A stretch of 64,000 bases of DNA. Origin: JAKLIX01 sp964605655. GTDB lineage: Bacteria; Bacteroidota; Bacteroidia; Bacteroidales; CAIXZF01. Within the stretch, counting starts at the first letter, position 1. Every line of letters begins with the position of its first letter. This document shows, in pieces, positions 24,523 to 33,108 of this stretch. The notes under the pieces are model-generated. The model was not told where the DNA came from. It saw only the letters and a program-made list of their open reading frames with translations, and did no database searches. The position numbers and the translations under genes are program-made. The stretch is from positions 1-64,000 of the forward strand of contig CAZSDK010000018.1 in NCBI GenBank assembly GCA_964605655.1. The letters are read 5' to 3'.

Positions 24523-25616
24523 AGCTTAACTTATTCGGCGGTGTCTACCATGGCACCAGGGTATTGGTAACCGGTCACACCGGTTTTAAGGGATCATGGC
24601 TGGCCTTCTGGCTCAGGCAGATGGGATCTGAAGTCATGGGCATCGCCCTGGACCCTCCTTCCCAACCCAACCATTTTTCACTCCTGTCACAGGACTATAA
24701 GTCCGTCATACTCAATATCCAACATAAAGATAAGCTGGAAGAAGCCGTCAGGGATTTTGATCCCGAACTCATTTTTCACCTGGCCGCACAGCCCCTGGTG
24801 AGGCTCTCCTATGAAGATCCTTACGAGACCTACCTCACCAATGTGATGGGAACGGCAGGGCTGCTTGATATTTCAAGAAGATTGCCGCATCTTAAGGCCG
24901 TGATCATTGTCACCAGCGACAAATGTTATGACAATCGGGAATGGGTGTGGGGATATCGCGAAAATGAACCCATGGGAGGCAGGGATCCCTACAGCTCTTC
25001 CAAAGGATGTGCAGAACTGGTGACCGCAGCTTTCCGGCACTCCTATTTTCCTCCTTCAGAATACGGGAAGAAACATCAGGTGCTGGTGGCATCGGTCAGG
25101 GCCGGCAATGTCATCGGAGGAGGTGACTGGGCCCAGGACAGGATCATCCCTGACCTGGTGAAGGCTGCCTCTGAAGACGACACCCTTTTCCTTCGATACC
25201 CGGAAGCCACCAGGCCCTGGCAGCATGTGCTGGAACCCCTGAGCGGCTACCTGCTGGTCGGCTCGAAGCTGGCATCCGGCGACAGCTCCCTGGCCGAAGC
25301 CTGGAACTTCGGTCCGGATATGACCAGCAACGTGACCGTCAGGAAACTGGTGGAAGTCTCAAAAAGCCACTGGCCCTCCATCCGTTACAGCGTCAGGGAA
25401 GGAGATCACCCTCATGAGGCCGGTTACCTGATGCTCGACAACAGCAAAGCCAAAAAACTGCTGGCCTGGGAACCCCTGTGGCCGTTTGAGGAGACCCTTC
25501 GTCATACCATCGGATGGTACCGCGACTATTACGAACGCCGGCAGGTCAACACCCGTCAGGACCTGGAGGATTATATCCGGAAGGCCACTGAGAAATCCAT
25601 GCCATGGACACTATGA
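24507..25616 (+). CDS. rfbG: CDP-glucose 4,6-dehydratase
   Basis: The extended SDR enzyme converts CDP-glucose to CDP-4-keto-6-deoxyglucose. Motifs: VLVTGHTGFKGSWLAFWL (NAD-binding, RfbG-specific), HLAAQPLVRLSYEDPYETY, TSDKCY and the YSSSKGCAE Tyr-Lys pair. A start at 24507 (MEDLVKLN) gives about 369 residues, close to family length. An ATG at 24486 is also in frame. Its stop overlaps the next ATG as ATGA. Confidence 0.93.
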   Translation: MEDLVKLNLFGGVYHGTRVLVTGHTGFKGSWLAFWLRQMGSEVMGIALDPPSQPNHFSLLSQDYKSVILNIQHKDKLEEAVRDFDPELIFHLAAQPLVRLSYEDPYETYLTNVMGTAGLLDISRRLPHLKAVIIVTSDKCYDNREWVWGYRENEPMGGRDPYSSSKGCAELVTAAFRHSYFPPSEYGKKHQVLVASVRAGNVIGGGDWAQDRIIPDLVKAASEDDTLFLRYPEATRPWQHVLEPLSGYLLVGSKLASGDSSLAEAWNFGPDMTSNVTVRKLVEVSKSHWPSIRYSVREGDHPHEAGYLMLDNSKAKKLLAWEPLWPFEETLRHTIGWYRDYYERRQVNTRQDLEDYIRKATEKSMPWTL

Positions 25617-26539
25617 AGGAGAAGATGAAAGACAAAAGTGTCCTCATCACCGGAGGAGGAGGCTTCCTGGGTTCAGCCCTGCTGGAAAGATCCTGGCATC
25701 CTGACGGGAAGTTCTATGTTCAGGATCTTCAATTTAATGAGGTCTCTACCCGCCTGGCCGCCAGGAAAGAAAATGTCTATCTCATTACGGCCGACCTGAC
25801 CGATCCTTCTGCTCTGGCAGCCTCGCTACACGGACTGTCTTTCGATCTGGTCTTCCATTTTGCCGCCCTCCTCGACCGTAACCGCGATTTCGGGATCTTT
25901 CCCAGGCTTCACCAGGTGAATGTCATGGGTACGTATAATCTTTTGAAAGCCCTTCAAGAGGTACCCTACGAAGGATTTTTCTTTGCCAGCACCAGCGAGG
26001 TGTACGGCATCCGCAACCAACCGCCATTCCGGGAGACCCAGCAGCCATCACCCCCTTCACCCTACTCCCTGAGCAAGCTGATGAGCGAGGAACTGATCCG
26101 CTCTTACAGCCAGCGATACGGAAAGCCATATACCATCGGCAGGATCTTCAATTTCTTCGGACCCGGGATGCCGGTCACCACCTTTCTTCCCGAACTGATC
26201 CAGGCCTGGAAGGAAGAGAAACCCTTTTTGATGACCAAAGGCGGGCAAAAAAGGGATTACCTCTACATTGATGAGCTGGTTTATTACATTCTTTCACTCA
26301 CCGGGAGGGTCCCCGATGAAAATCTCCTGGTGAATATCTGCAGCGGTACATCGGTCTCCATGAAGGACCTTGCCAGTCATGCAGTCGCATTATCCGGAGG
26401 GAAGCTGAAGGTTTCTTATGACCTTCCTTACCGGGAGGTGGAGCTCTGGGACAACCGTGGCTGTGTGGGTGAACTGCATTCCCTGGTGAAACCTGTCAAA
26501 GCGGTCAGTCCGCTGGATTGGATGAAGACTCTGCAGTAA
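25613..26539 (+). CDS. NAD(P)-dependent extended SDR, probable CDP-4-keto-deoxysugar reductase or epimerase
   Basis: The start at 25613 overlaps the rfbG stop (ATGA); ATG 25604 and 25625 are alternatives. The protein is about 308 residues. The Rossmann motif is VLITGGGGFLGSALL. The catalytic set is TSEVYG and YSLSKLMSEE (Tyr-x-x-x-Lys). Tight coupling to rfbF-rfbG says it acts on CDP-4-keto-6-deoxyglucose or its descendant. The dehydratase/reductase pair for 3-deoxygenation (RfbH and partner) is absent here, so the end product may be a CDP-6-deoxyhexose rather than a 3,6-dideoxyhexose. The exact product cannot be decided from sequence. Confidence 0.7.
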   Translation: MKEKMKDKSVLITGGGGFLGSALLERSWHPDGKFYVQDLQFNEVSTRLAARKENVYLITADLTDPSALAASLHGLSFDLVFHFAALLDRNRDFGIFPRLHQVNVMGTYNLLKALQEVPYEGFFFASTSEVYGIRNQPPFRETQQPSPPSPYSLSKLMSEELIRSYSQRYGKPYTIGRIFNFFGPGMPVTTFLPELIQAWKEEKPFLMTKGGQKRDYLYIDELVYYILSLTGRVPDENLLVNICSGTSVSMKDLASHAVALSGGKLKVSYDLPYREVELWDNRGCVGELHSLVKPVKAVSPLDWMKTLQ

Positions 26540-26590
26540 TCTGTAAGAATGTCAATATCTCTCCTGTCCTGCGACGAGGCTTAACTGCAT

Positions 26591-27235
26591 CTACCTGTTG
26601 AACCCTTCCCTGTTCAGTTTGTAAAAGGTCTCCTTTTCCGTAATCTCCATGAGAAGCAAGTCCATGCTCACCAGGCTGACAATGATCTTTTCGGCGATGA
26701 ACTTAGGGACACGGGCTTCCTGGCAAAACTGCCGCAGCGTGATCTGTTCATTATCTTCCAGGAAATTCAGCAGGAACTTTTCTCCCCTGGAAAACCGGAG
26801 GATGCTGCCGCCCGGCTGTTTTTTACGTTCCCATATTTTCAGGAGGATTCTCCCTGCCAGGAGGTTCTGGTCTTTTACACGGATGTAAGCCTTCCAGCTG
26901 CCATCTTCTTCCCTCGCAAAATAAGGCTTGTGGGCCCCGGGCCCTATGACGACTTCCAGGACACTCTTTTTTCCAATCTCCCATTTCCTGGTCTCGTATT
27001 GAATACGAGGTTTGCAGAAGTCCCTGGCGGCCCGGGCAAGCATGAATTTCTCTTCTTCTTCCTGAACTCCGGCAATACCACCCCCATCTTTCACCCCGAT
27101 CAGGAGCCTGCCTCCGTCGGTGTTGGAGAAAGCGACCAGGGTACGGGCAATCTTCCCGGCATCAGAGATCTCTACCTTGAAGTCCAGCCGTTGGTGTTCT
27201 CCTTCCTGGATCAGACGGTGCAGATAAGGGTCCAT
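26591..27235 (-). CDS. AlbA_2 (Schlafen-type) domain protein
   Basis: The start at 27235 (MDPYLHRLIQEGEHQRLDFK) is chosen because the longer frame runs through a tRNA gene. The 214-residue protein has the AlbA_2/Schlafen core (about residues 8-130) with LDFKVEI, ARTLVAFSNTDGGRLLIGVK and the C-terminal AYIRVKDQNLLA. A winged-helix-like region follows (LRQFCQEARVPKFIAEKIIV). Family members bind nucleic acid or ATP and often act as regulators; no specific function is known here. It is convergent with the sugar operon and about 80 bases downstream of tRNA-Ser. Confidence 0.75.
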   Translation of the reverse strand: MDPYLHRLIQEGEHQRLDFKVEISDAGKIARTLVAFSNTDGGRLLIGVKDGGGIAGVQEEEEKFMLARAARDFCKPRIQYETRKWEIGKKSVLEVVIGPGAHKPYFAREEDGSWKAYIRVKDQNLLAGRILLKIWERKKQPGGSILRFSRGEKFLLNFLEDNEQITLRQFCQEARVPKFIAEKIIVSLVSMDLLLMEITEKETFYKLNREGFNR

Positions 27236-27315
27236 GATAACGAAGGAAGAGGGGTTTGAAAAGAGACCGAATTGAGCGTAATGACGGAGAAATGACCGGA
27301 TGTCATTCCACCCTT

Positions 27316-27407
27316 TGGCGGAGAGAGAGGGATTCGAACCCCCGGTCCCGCATACGCAGGACAACAGATTTCGAGTCTGCCGCATTCAACCGCTCTGCCA
27401 TCTCTCC
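27316..27407 (-). tRNA. tRNA-Ser (anticodon CGA), CCA encoded
   Basis: On the minus strand the acceptor GGAGAGA pairs with TCTCTCC and is followed by discriminator G and an encoded CCA (27318-27316). The anticodon arm is CAGAC-TCGAAAT-CTG-like with anticodon CGA. The T-arm has loop TTCGAAT. A long variable arm (TCCTGCGTATGCGGGA) is diagnostic of serine. The T-stem has one G-U pair. Confidence 0.93.
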
Positions 27408-27416
27408 GGGAAAGCG

Positions 27417-27424
27417 CAAAAATA
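27417..27424 (-). promoter_or_regulatory. -7 box for tRNA-Ser
   Basis: TATTTTTG on the minus strand ends 9 bases before the tRNA 5' end, the expected distance. Confidence 0.55.
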
Positions 27425-27492
27425 CACAAATCCTGCGTACAAAATCTTTGTAATTTCGTCTCCCATTCAGTCAATGATCAAATCTACCCATT

Positions 27493-29568
27493 ATGAAAAA
27501 GATACTTTTACTCGGGATTCCGGTTCTTATGCTGGTCCTTGTATCCTGTAAAGAATTTAAAAAATTTGAAGGAGGAAAGAGCACCATGTTCATTCAACAA
27601 GCAGTTATCGATGAGGTCAGGCAAGACCTGCTGGCCCGATATGGCGACCAGGCCAAAAGCCGTATCGAAAAAGGCGTGCAACAGGTGGCTTCGTTCTGGA
27701 GGAAAGAAGACGGGGACCCAGATACCTTTAAAGCTTTCTGCCTGGAACAGTTTGTAGCCACAGAGAGCGGTGTGGACACCCTCTTTGAAAAGCTGTCCGC
27801 CGCCTATGAGATCCTTTACGGCAATTACAACAAGATTGGTCTGGACCTGAAAAAGCCCCTCCATCTCGACGGTCCCCCCATACGGCCCATCGATGAGCTC
27901 CTGGGAGCCTTCGATCCCTATGCCCATCTTCAGGACGACTTTTTCAGCAACAAGGTCGCTTTCGTCGTGCTGCTTAACTTTCCCTTTTACAGCCTGAAAG
28001 AAAAGAACGAGCTGGGACTCACATGGAGCAGGAAACAATGGGCTTATGCCCGTATGGGTGACCTTTACACCTCACGGGTCCCAGCCGAACTGCTGCAGAA
28101 CTACTCTTCTGCCATCACCGCGGCCGACACCTATATCTCTGAATACAACATCTGCATGGGTAACCTGGTGGATAAAGACGGGAAAACCTCTTTCCCGGCC
28201 GATATGAAACTCATCTCCCACTGGGGACTGCGCGACGAGCTGAAATCCCATTACAGCGACCCGGAAGGAGCCCTACAGAAACAACAGATGATTTACCAGG
28301 TAATGAAAAGGATCATCGACCAGAGCATTCCCGGCGAAGTCATCAACAATGACCAGGTTTACTGGGAGCCGGTGACCAACAAGGTGGTGACGAAAGGGGC
28401 CCAGGGAGCCGATATGAAGTCGGTGAAAGACGGGATTCCCGAACCCGACACCCGTTACCGCTACCTGCTCGACAACTTCAAGGCTGCCAAAGCCATGGAT
28501 GCTTACAATCCTTTTTATCCGACCTATCTCGACAGGGCCTTCTCTCAGGGGATGGAGATCCCGGTGGAGGAAGTGGAAAAACTCTTTACCGACCTGTGTT
28601 CCTCGCCCCAGGTGAAGGAGGTGGCCACCCTCATCTCCCAACGCCTGGGCCGGCCGCTCCAGCCTTTCGACATCTGGTACAATGGCTTCAAGGGAAGAGG
28701 TGACATGAACGAAGAAGGACTCAACAAGATCACCTCCGCCAGATATCCCAATCCGGCCGCCTTCCAGGCCGACATGCCCAACCTGTTGGCGAAACTCGGC
28801 TTCCCGAAAGAGAAAGCCGACCAGATCTCCGCCAGGATCGTGGTCGATCCTGCCAGGGGTTCCGGACATGCCTGGGGCGCCCAGATGAAATCCGATGTGG
28901 CCCACCTACGCACCCGTATTGCCCCCACCGGCATGAACTATAAAGGCTATAACATCGCCATCCATGAGTTTGGCCATAACGTAGAGCAGACCATCACCCT
29001 TCAGGATGTGGACTACTACCTGCTGAACGGGGTTCCCACCACCGCTTTTACCGAAGCCGTGGCCTTCCTCTTCCAGAAAAGAGACCTGGAACTCCTGGGA
29101 ATGAAAAACGAAGATCCGCTCAAATTCCAGATGATGGTCCTCGACAACTTCTGGGCTTCCTACGAGATCATGGGCGTCTCCCTGGTCGATATCAGGGTCT
29201 GGCGCTGGATGTATGCCCATCCCGACGCCACTCCTGCCCAGCTCAAGGAAGCCGTCATTGCCAATGCCAAAGAGATCTGGAACCTATATTATGCCCCCGT
29301 CTTCGGTTCCAAAGACGAACCCATCCTGGCTGTTTATTCCCACATGATCGACAATCCTCTCTACCTGTCGGCTTACCCAGTCGGACATCTTATTGATTTT
29401 CAAATAGAAAAACAATTACAGGGAAAGGACTTTGCCGGGGAGATCATCCGGATGTACACCAAAGGAAGGCTGACACCTGAGGTCTGGATGAAAGAAGCTG
29501 TTTCGCAAGCTGTCTCTATCCAACCCATTCTCGAGGCTACCACGGATGCTTTGAAGGTGGTTCGTTGA
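27493..29568 (+). CDS. Lipoprotein zinc metallopeptidase with HEFGH motif (family not assigned)
   Basis: The 691-residue protein has a lipoprotein signal (MKKILLLGIPVLMLVLVSC, lipobox Cys19). A large, mostly helical domain follows. The zinc motif HEFGH is at about residues 491-495 (YNIAIHEFGHNVEQT), with a glutamate about 25 residues later (TAFTEAVAF) as the probable third ligand; this makes it a gluzincin. Overall helical build and motif placement resemble M3/M32-type oligopeptidases, but I cannot assign a family. It is probably anchored in the outer or inner membrane facing the periplasm, degrading peptides. It is monocistronic, opposite to tRNA-Ser. Confidence 0.75.
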   Translation: MKKILLLGIPVLMLVLVSCKEFKKFEGGKSTMFIQQAVIDEVRQDLLARYGDQAKSRIEKGVQQVASFWRKEDGDPDTFKAFCLEQFVATESGVDTLFEKLSAAYEILYGNYNKIGLDLKKPLHLDGPPIRPIDELLGAFDPYAHLQDDFFSNKVAFVVLLNFPFYSLKEKNELGLTWSRKQWAYARMGDLYTSRVPAELLQNYSSAITAADTYISEYNICMGNLVDKDGKTSFPADMKLISHWGLRDELKSHYSDPEGALQKQQMIYQVMKRIIDQSIPGEVINNDQVYWEPVTNKVVTKGAQGADMKSVKDGIPEPDTRYRYLLDNFKAAKAMDAYNPFYPTYLDRAFSQGMEIPVEEVEKLFTDLCSSPQVKEVATLISQRLGRPLQPFDIWYNGFKGRGDMNEEGLNKITSARYPNPAAFQADMPNLLAKLGFPKEKADQISARIVVDPARGSGHAWGAQMKSDVAHLRTRIAPTGMNYKGYNIAIHEFGHNVEQTITLQDVDYYLLNGVPTTAFTEAVAFLFQKRDLELLGMKNEDPLKFQMMVLDNFWASYEIMGVSLVDIRVWRWMYAHPDATPAQLKEAVIANAKEIWNLYYAPVFGSKDEPILAVYSHMIDNPLYLSAYPVGHLIDFQIEKQLQGKDFAGEIIRMYTKGRLTPEVWMKEAVSQAVSIQPILEATTDALKVVR

Positions 29569-29702
29569 CCCTGGCTTACTTTTCTAAGCTTTTCAGAATC
29601 TGAAGAATACAGGTCTTATCTTTCCATGATACTAAATATTCCGGTCGAGGAGTAACTTCTATTCATAAAATGCGTATTTTCGGTACTTGAATTTAGCAAA
29701 AT

Positions 29703-30848
29703 ATGAGTAGCATAATACCCAGATTTATCAAAAATCAGGTAGTTGCCGATCTGAAAAAGTCGGGCAAAGTCCTGGGGATCTTCGGTCCCAGAAGGACTGG
29801 TAAGACTTTTCTGCTTAAGGCGATCAAGGAAGAACTGACAGACGGCAAAATCCTGTTTGTCCAGGGTGACAACCTGGATGTAGCGGAAATACTATCTTCC
29901 CGGCGATTGACGACGCTGGAGAATTTTGTTAAAGGATATACCTATCTATTTATAGATGAGGCCCAGGAAATCCCTCAAATCGGTGATAATCTGAAACTTC
30001 TGGCAGATCATTGTTCCCATTTGCACATGATCATCAGCGGTTCCTCAGCATTAGATCTTTGGCAGAAGACAGGCGAACCCCTGACTGGAAGAATGAAATA
30101 CTTCCATTTATATCCGGTTGCCCAGGCGGAGATCACCTTAGATTTCCTGGAAGTGAAACAGCAGCTGGAACAAAGACTTATCTATGGTGGATATCCTGAG
30201 GTTATCACCGCAGAAAATGATTCAGAGCGTGCTGAAATACTAATGAACCTCCGCGACAGTTATCTATTGCGTGATATTTTAAAACTCGAGAACAACAAAG
30301 ACCGTCTGTTTATTATTAAACTATTACGATTGATTGCCTTTCAGATTGGCAATGATATCTCCTATGCCGAACTTTCCTCTCAACTCAATGTCAATTCAAA
30401 AACGGTGATAAGGTATCTCGACCTGCTTGAAAAATCATACGTACTATTCTCTTTACAAGGATTCAGCAGAAATATGAGGAAAGAATATACCCGTACACCC
30501 AGATATTATTTCTGGGACAACGGTATCAGAAATGCAGTCATAGCTAATTTCAATGCTTTGGGAAGCAGGGACGACGTCGGCAAACTCTTTGAAAACTATA
30601 GTATTGAAGAAAGATTGAAAATGTCTCAATATCAACGGATCATAATGAATCCACATTTCTGGAGGACCTATGATCAGCAGGAGATTGACTATATTGAAGA
30701 AAGGGAAGGGAACCTTTTTGCTTACGAATTCAAGTGGAAGTCAAATAAAAGTAAAGTACCTTCTTCTTTTGCATCAAGTTATCCGAAAAGTATATTTCAA
30801 ATAGTTACTCAGGATAATTTATTTGATTTTATCGGACTTTCTCTTTGA
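29703..30848 (+). CDS. AAA ATPase with DUF4143 domain
   Basis: The 381-residue protein has an AAA_14 P-loop (GIFGPRRTGKTFLLKAI, about residue 24) and Walker B YLFIDEAQEIP near residue 82. A winged-helix segment (ISYAELSSQLNVNSKTVIRY) and C-terminal DUF4143 (ENYSIEERLK ... FWRTYDQQEIDYIEE) follow. The D-x(n)-E-x-K pattern in the C-terminal part (EIDYIEEREGNLFAYEFKWK) resembles a nuclease-like fold. This family is widespread, often scattered by transfer, and its biological role is unsettled. Base composition is slightly more A+T-rich than neighbours. Confidence 0.82.
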   Translation: MSSIIPRFIKNQVVADLKKSGKVLGIFGPRRTGKTFLLKAIKEELTDGKILFVQGDNLDVAEILSSRRLTTLENFVKGYTYLFIDEAQEIPQIGDNLKLLADHCSHLHMIISGSSALDLWQKTGEPLTGRMKYFHLYPVAQAEITLDFLEVKQQLEQRLIYGGYPEVITAENDSERAEILMNLRDSYLLRDILKLENNKDRLFIIKLLRLIAFQIGNDISYAELSSQLNVNSKTVIRYLDLLEKSYVLFSLQGFSRNMRKEYTRTPRYYFWDNGIRNAVIANFNALGSRDDVGKLFENYSIEERLKMSQYQRIIMNPHFWRTYDQQEIDYIEEREGNLFAYEFKWKSNKSKVPSSFASSYPKSIFQIVTQDNLFDFIGLSL

Positions 30849-30873
30849 CAAGGACCTTAACCCTCGACAGCGT

Positions 30874-31446
30874 TCATAGATCACGAAGCACCCATTCCTC
30901 GACCACACGGGGATAATGCTCATATTCAAGGTGATGTATCCTTTGTGCCAGTGAATCTGCGGTATCGTCAGGATAAACGGGGCATCGGGCCTGAAAGAGG
31001 ATGTTGCCGTCATCATATTTTTCATTCACCAGGTGGATGCTGATGCCGCTTTCTTTTTCCCCGGCAGCGATGATCGCCTCATGAACATGATGGCCGTACA
31101 TCCCCTTGCCACCATAAAGAGGCAGCAGGGCCGGGTGGATGTTGATAATCCTTCCGGGGTAGTCCCGGACCAATGAAGGAGGCAGCAGCAGCAGGAATCC
31201 TGCCAGTACGATATGGCTGATCCGGAACGCTTCGAGTTTTTCAAGCACGTCTGAAGACTCCCGGAACTGGGCCGGAGAAAAGACAAAGGATGGAATATTC
31301 AGTCGCCGGGCCCTCTCCAGAACATAAGCATCCGGTTTGTTGCTTATGATCAATGAGAGGTTCACGGCGGGGTGACCAGAGAAATATTCGGCCAGACGCT
31401 GAGCGTTGGTACCAGAGCCTGATGCAAAAACGGCAAGGTGGTTCAT
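30874..31446 (-). CDS. purN: Phosphoribosylglycinamide formyltransferase
   Basis: The 190-residue protein transfers a formyl group from 10-formyl-THF to GAR in purine synthesis. It shows VFASGSGTNAQRLAEYF at the start, NIHPALLPLYGGKGMYGHHVHEA with the catalytic His, and the catalytic Asp in VNEKYDDGNILFQ. Length is normal for the family. It is convergent with the DUF4143 gene. Confidence 0.93.
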   Translation of the reverse strand: MNHLAVFASGSGTNAQRLAEYFSGHPAVNLSLIISNKPDAYVLERARRLNIPSFVFSPAQFRESSDVLEKLEAFRISHIVLAGFLLLLPPSLVRDYPGRIINIHPALLPLYGGKGMYGHHVHEAIIAAGEKESGISIHLVNEKYDDGNILFQARCPVYPDDTADSLAQRIHHLEYEHYPRVVEEWVLRDL

Positions 31447-31450
31447 AAGG

Positions 31451-31458
31451 CAAAGATA
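31451..31458 (-). promoter_or_regulatory. -7 box for purN
   Basis: TATCTTTG on the minus strand lies 4 bases before the purN ATG (31446). Transcription would begin at or next to the start codon, suggesting a leaderless mRNA, or that the true start is further in. Confidence 0.4.
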
Positions 31459-31537
31459 ACTGAAAAAGGATTCTTCTGCCTGAAAGCAGGTGACATACCT
31501 CAGAATCAGGGACTAAAACCCGGAGCAGTTATTTTTT

Positions 31538-31569
31538 TTTGCAAAATGTTAATAAATGTTATTTCTTTG
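31538..31569 (+). promoter_or_regulatory. Promoter of the acpP-fabF-rnc operon
   Basis: TTTG (31538-31541), 20 bases, then TTTCTTTG (31562-31569): a good -33 element and a near-consensus -7 box, 27 bases before the acpP ATG. Confidence 0.6.
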
Positions 31570-31596
31570 CAGGCCCTAACTTAAAATTTTTAAAAC

Positions 31597-31833
31597 ATGT
31601 CAGACATTGCCGCAAGAGTTAAAGCTATCATCGTTGATAAGCTTGGTGTAGATGAAAACGAGGTTACCCCTGAGGCCAGTTTCACCAACGACCTGGGAGC
31701 CGATTCACTTGACACCGTTGAGCTGATCATGGAATTCGAAAAAGAATTCAATATCGCCATTCCCGACGATCAGGCTGAAAAGATCGGTACTGTGGGAGAC
31801 GCCATTTCCTACATTGAAGACAAGACCAAATAA
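31597..31833 (+). CDS. acpP: Acyl carrier protein
   Basis: The 78-residue acidic four-helix protein has the phosphopantetheine site DLGADSLDTVELIMEFE, with modified serine S37. It carries acyl chains in type II fatty-acid synthesis. The fabF gene follows after 18 bases, the usual order. Confidence 0.97.
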   Translation: MSDIAARVKAIIVDKLGVDENEVTPEASFTNDLGADSLDTVELIMEFEKEFNIAIPDDQAEKIGTVGDAISYIEDKTK

Positions 31834-31851
31834 GTAAATCCTTACCATTTA

Positions 31852-33108
31852 ATGCAGCTAAAACGTGTTGTTGTTACGGGCTTGGGTGCTATAACACCCA
31901 TCGGAAACAACATTCCCGAATATTGGAATCATTTGGTTGAAGGAATGAGTGGTGCCAGCCTGATCACCAGGTTCGACGCCACTCTTTTCAAATCAAAGTT
32001 TGCCTGTGATGTCAAGAATTTCGATCCCTTGCAACACTTCGACCGCAAGGAGGTCAGGAAGTTCGACCTGTATGCCGTGTACGGCATGGTATGTGCCGAT
32101 GAAGCCGTGACTGATGCCGGCATTGACCTGGAAAAGATCGACCTGGAAAGAGCCGGGGTGATCTGGGCATCAGGCATAGGCGGACTGAGTACCTTCACTG
32201 AAGAGGTTTCCGATTACGCCAGAGGAGACGGGACCCCCCGTTTCAACCCTTTCTTCATCCCCAAGATGATCGCTGACATTGCTGCAGGCCATATCTCCAT
32301 CCGTTATGGGTTCCGGGGACCGAATTTTGCCACGGTTTCAGCCTGTGCTTCCTCGGCCAATTCCCTGGTAGATGCCTTCAATTACATCCGTCTGGGAAAA
32401 GCCGACCTCTTTATTGCAGGAGGTTCCGAGGCAGCCCTGACGCCTGCCGGCGTCGGTGGTTTCAGTAGCATGCATGCCATCTCCACCAGGAATGACGACC
32501 CTGCAACCGGTTCCAGGCCCTTCGACAAAGACCGGGATGGGTTCGTCCTGGGTGAAGGCGGAGGCGCTCTCATCTTTGAAGAACTGGAACATGCCCTGGC
32601 CAGAGGTGCCAAGATTTATGCTGAAGTGGCGGGAGGAGGACTCTCTGCTGATGCATATCACATGACCGCACCCCATCCGGAAGGATTAGGAGCCATTAAA
32701 TCGATGAGAGATGCTGTTCAAGATGCAGGTCTTACCCTTCAGGATATCGATCATATCAATACCCATGGTACCTCAACACCCCTCGGTGATATCGCCGAGT
32801 CCAAGGCTATCATCAGCCTCTTCGGTGATCATGCCTACAAGATCAATATCAACTCCACCAAGTCCATGACCGGCCACCTGCTTGGAGCAGCCGGCGCCAT
32901 CGAATCCATCTCCACCATTCTGGCAGTGAAAAACGACATTGTCCCTCCTACCATCAACCATTTCACTGATGACCCGGAGATCGACAACCGTCTGAATTTT
33001 ACCTTCCATAAAGCCCAGCGCAGACCTGTTAACGCAGCATTGAGCAATACCTTTGGCTTTGGCGGACACAATGTTTCGGTCCTTTTCAAGAAGTTTACCG
33101 GTAAATAA
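31852..33108 (+). CDS. fabF: Beta-ketoacyl-ACP synthase II
   Basis: The 418-residue thiolase-fold condensing enzyme elongates fatty acids in the cytosol. The Cys-His-His triad is visible: C165 (VSACASSANSLVDAF), H305 (INTHGTSTPLGD) and H342 (STKSMTGHLLGAAG). The stop is followed directly by the TTG start of rnc. Confidence 0.96.
   Translation: MQLKRVVVTGLGAITPIGNNIPEYWNHLVEGMSGASLITRFDATLFKSKFACDVKNFDPLQHFDRKEVRKFDLYAVYGMVCADEAVTDAGIDLEKIDLERAGVIWASGIGGLSTFTEEVSDYARGDGTPRFNPFFIPKMIADIAAGHISIRYGFRGPNFATVSACASSANSLVDAFNYIRLGKADLFIAGGSEAALTPAGVGGFSSMHAISTRNDDPATGSRPFDKDRDGFVLGEGGGALIFEELEHALARGAKIYAEVAGGGLSADAYHMTAPHPEGLGAIKSMRDAVQDAGLTLQDIDHINTHGTSTPLGDIAESKAIISLFGDHAYKININSTKSMTGHLLGAAGAIESISTILAVKNDIVPPTINHFTDDPEIDNRLNFTFHKAQRRPVNAALSNTFGFGGHNVSVLFKKFTGK

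Noticed and set aside
27236..27385. Extended N-terminus of the AlbA_2 protein
   Set aside because: The frame runs through the tRNA-Ser gene. The extra residues are a translation of tRNA sequence.
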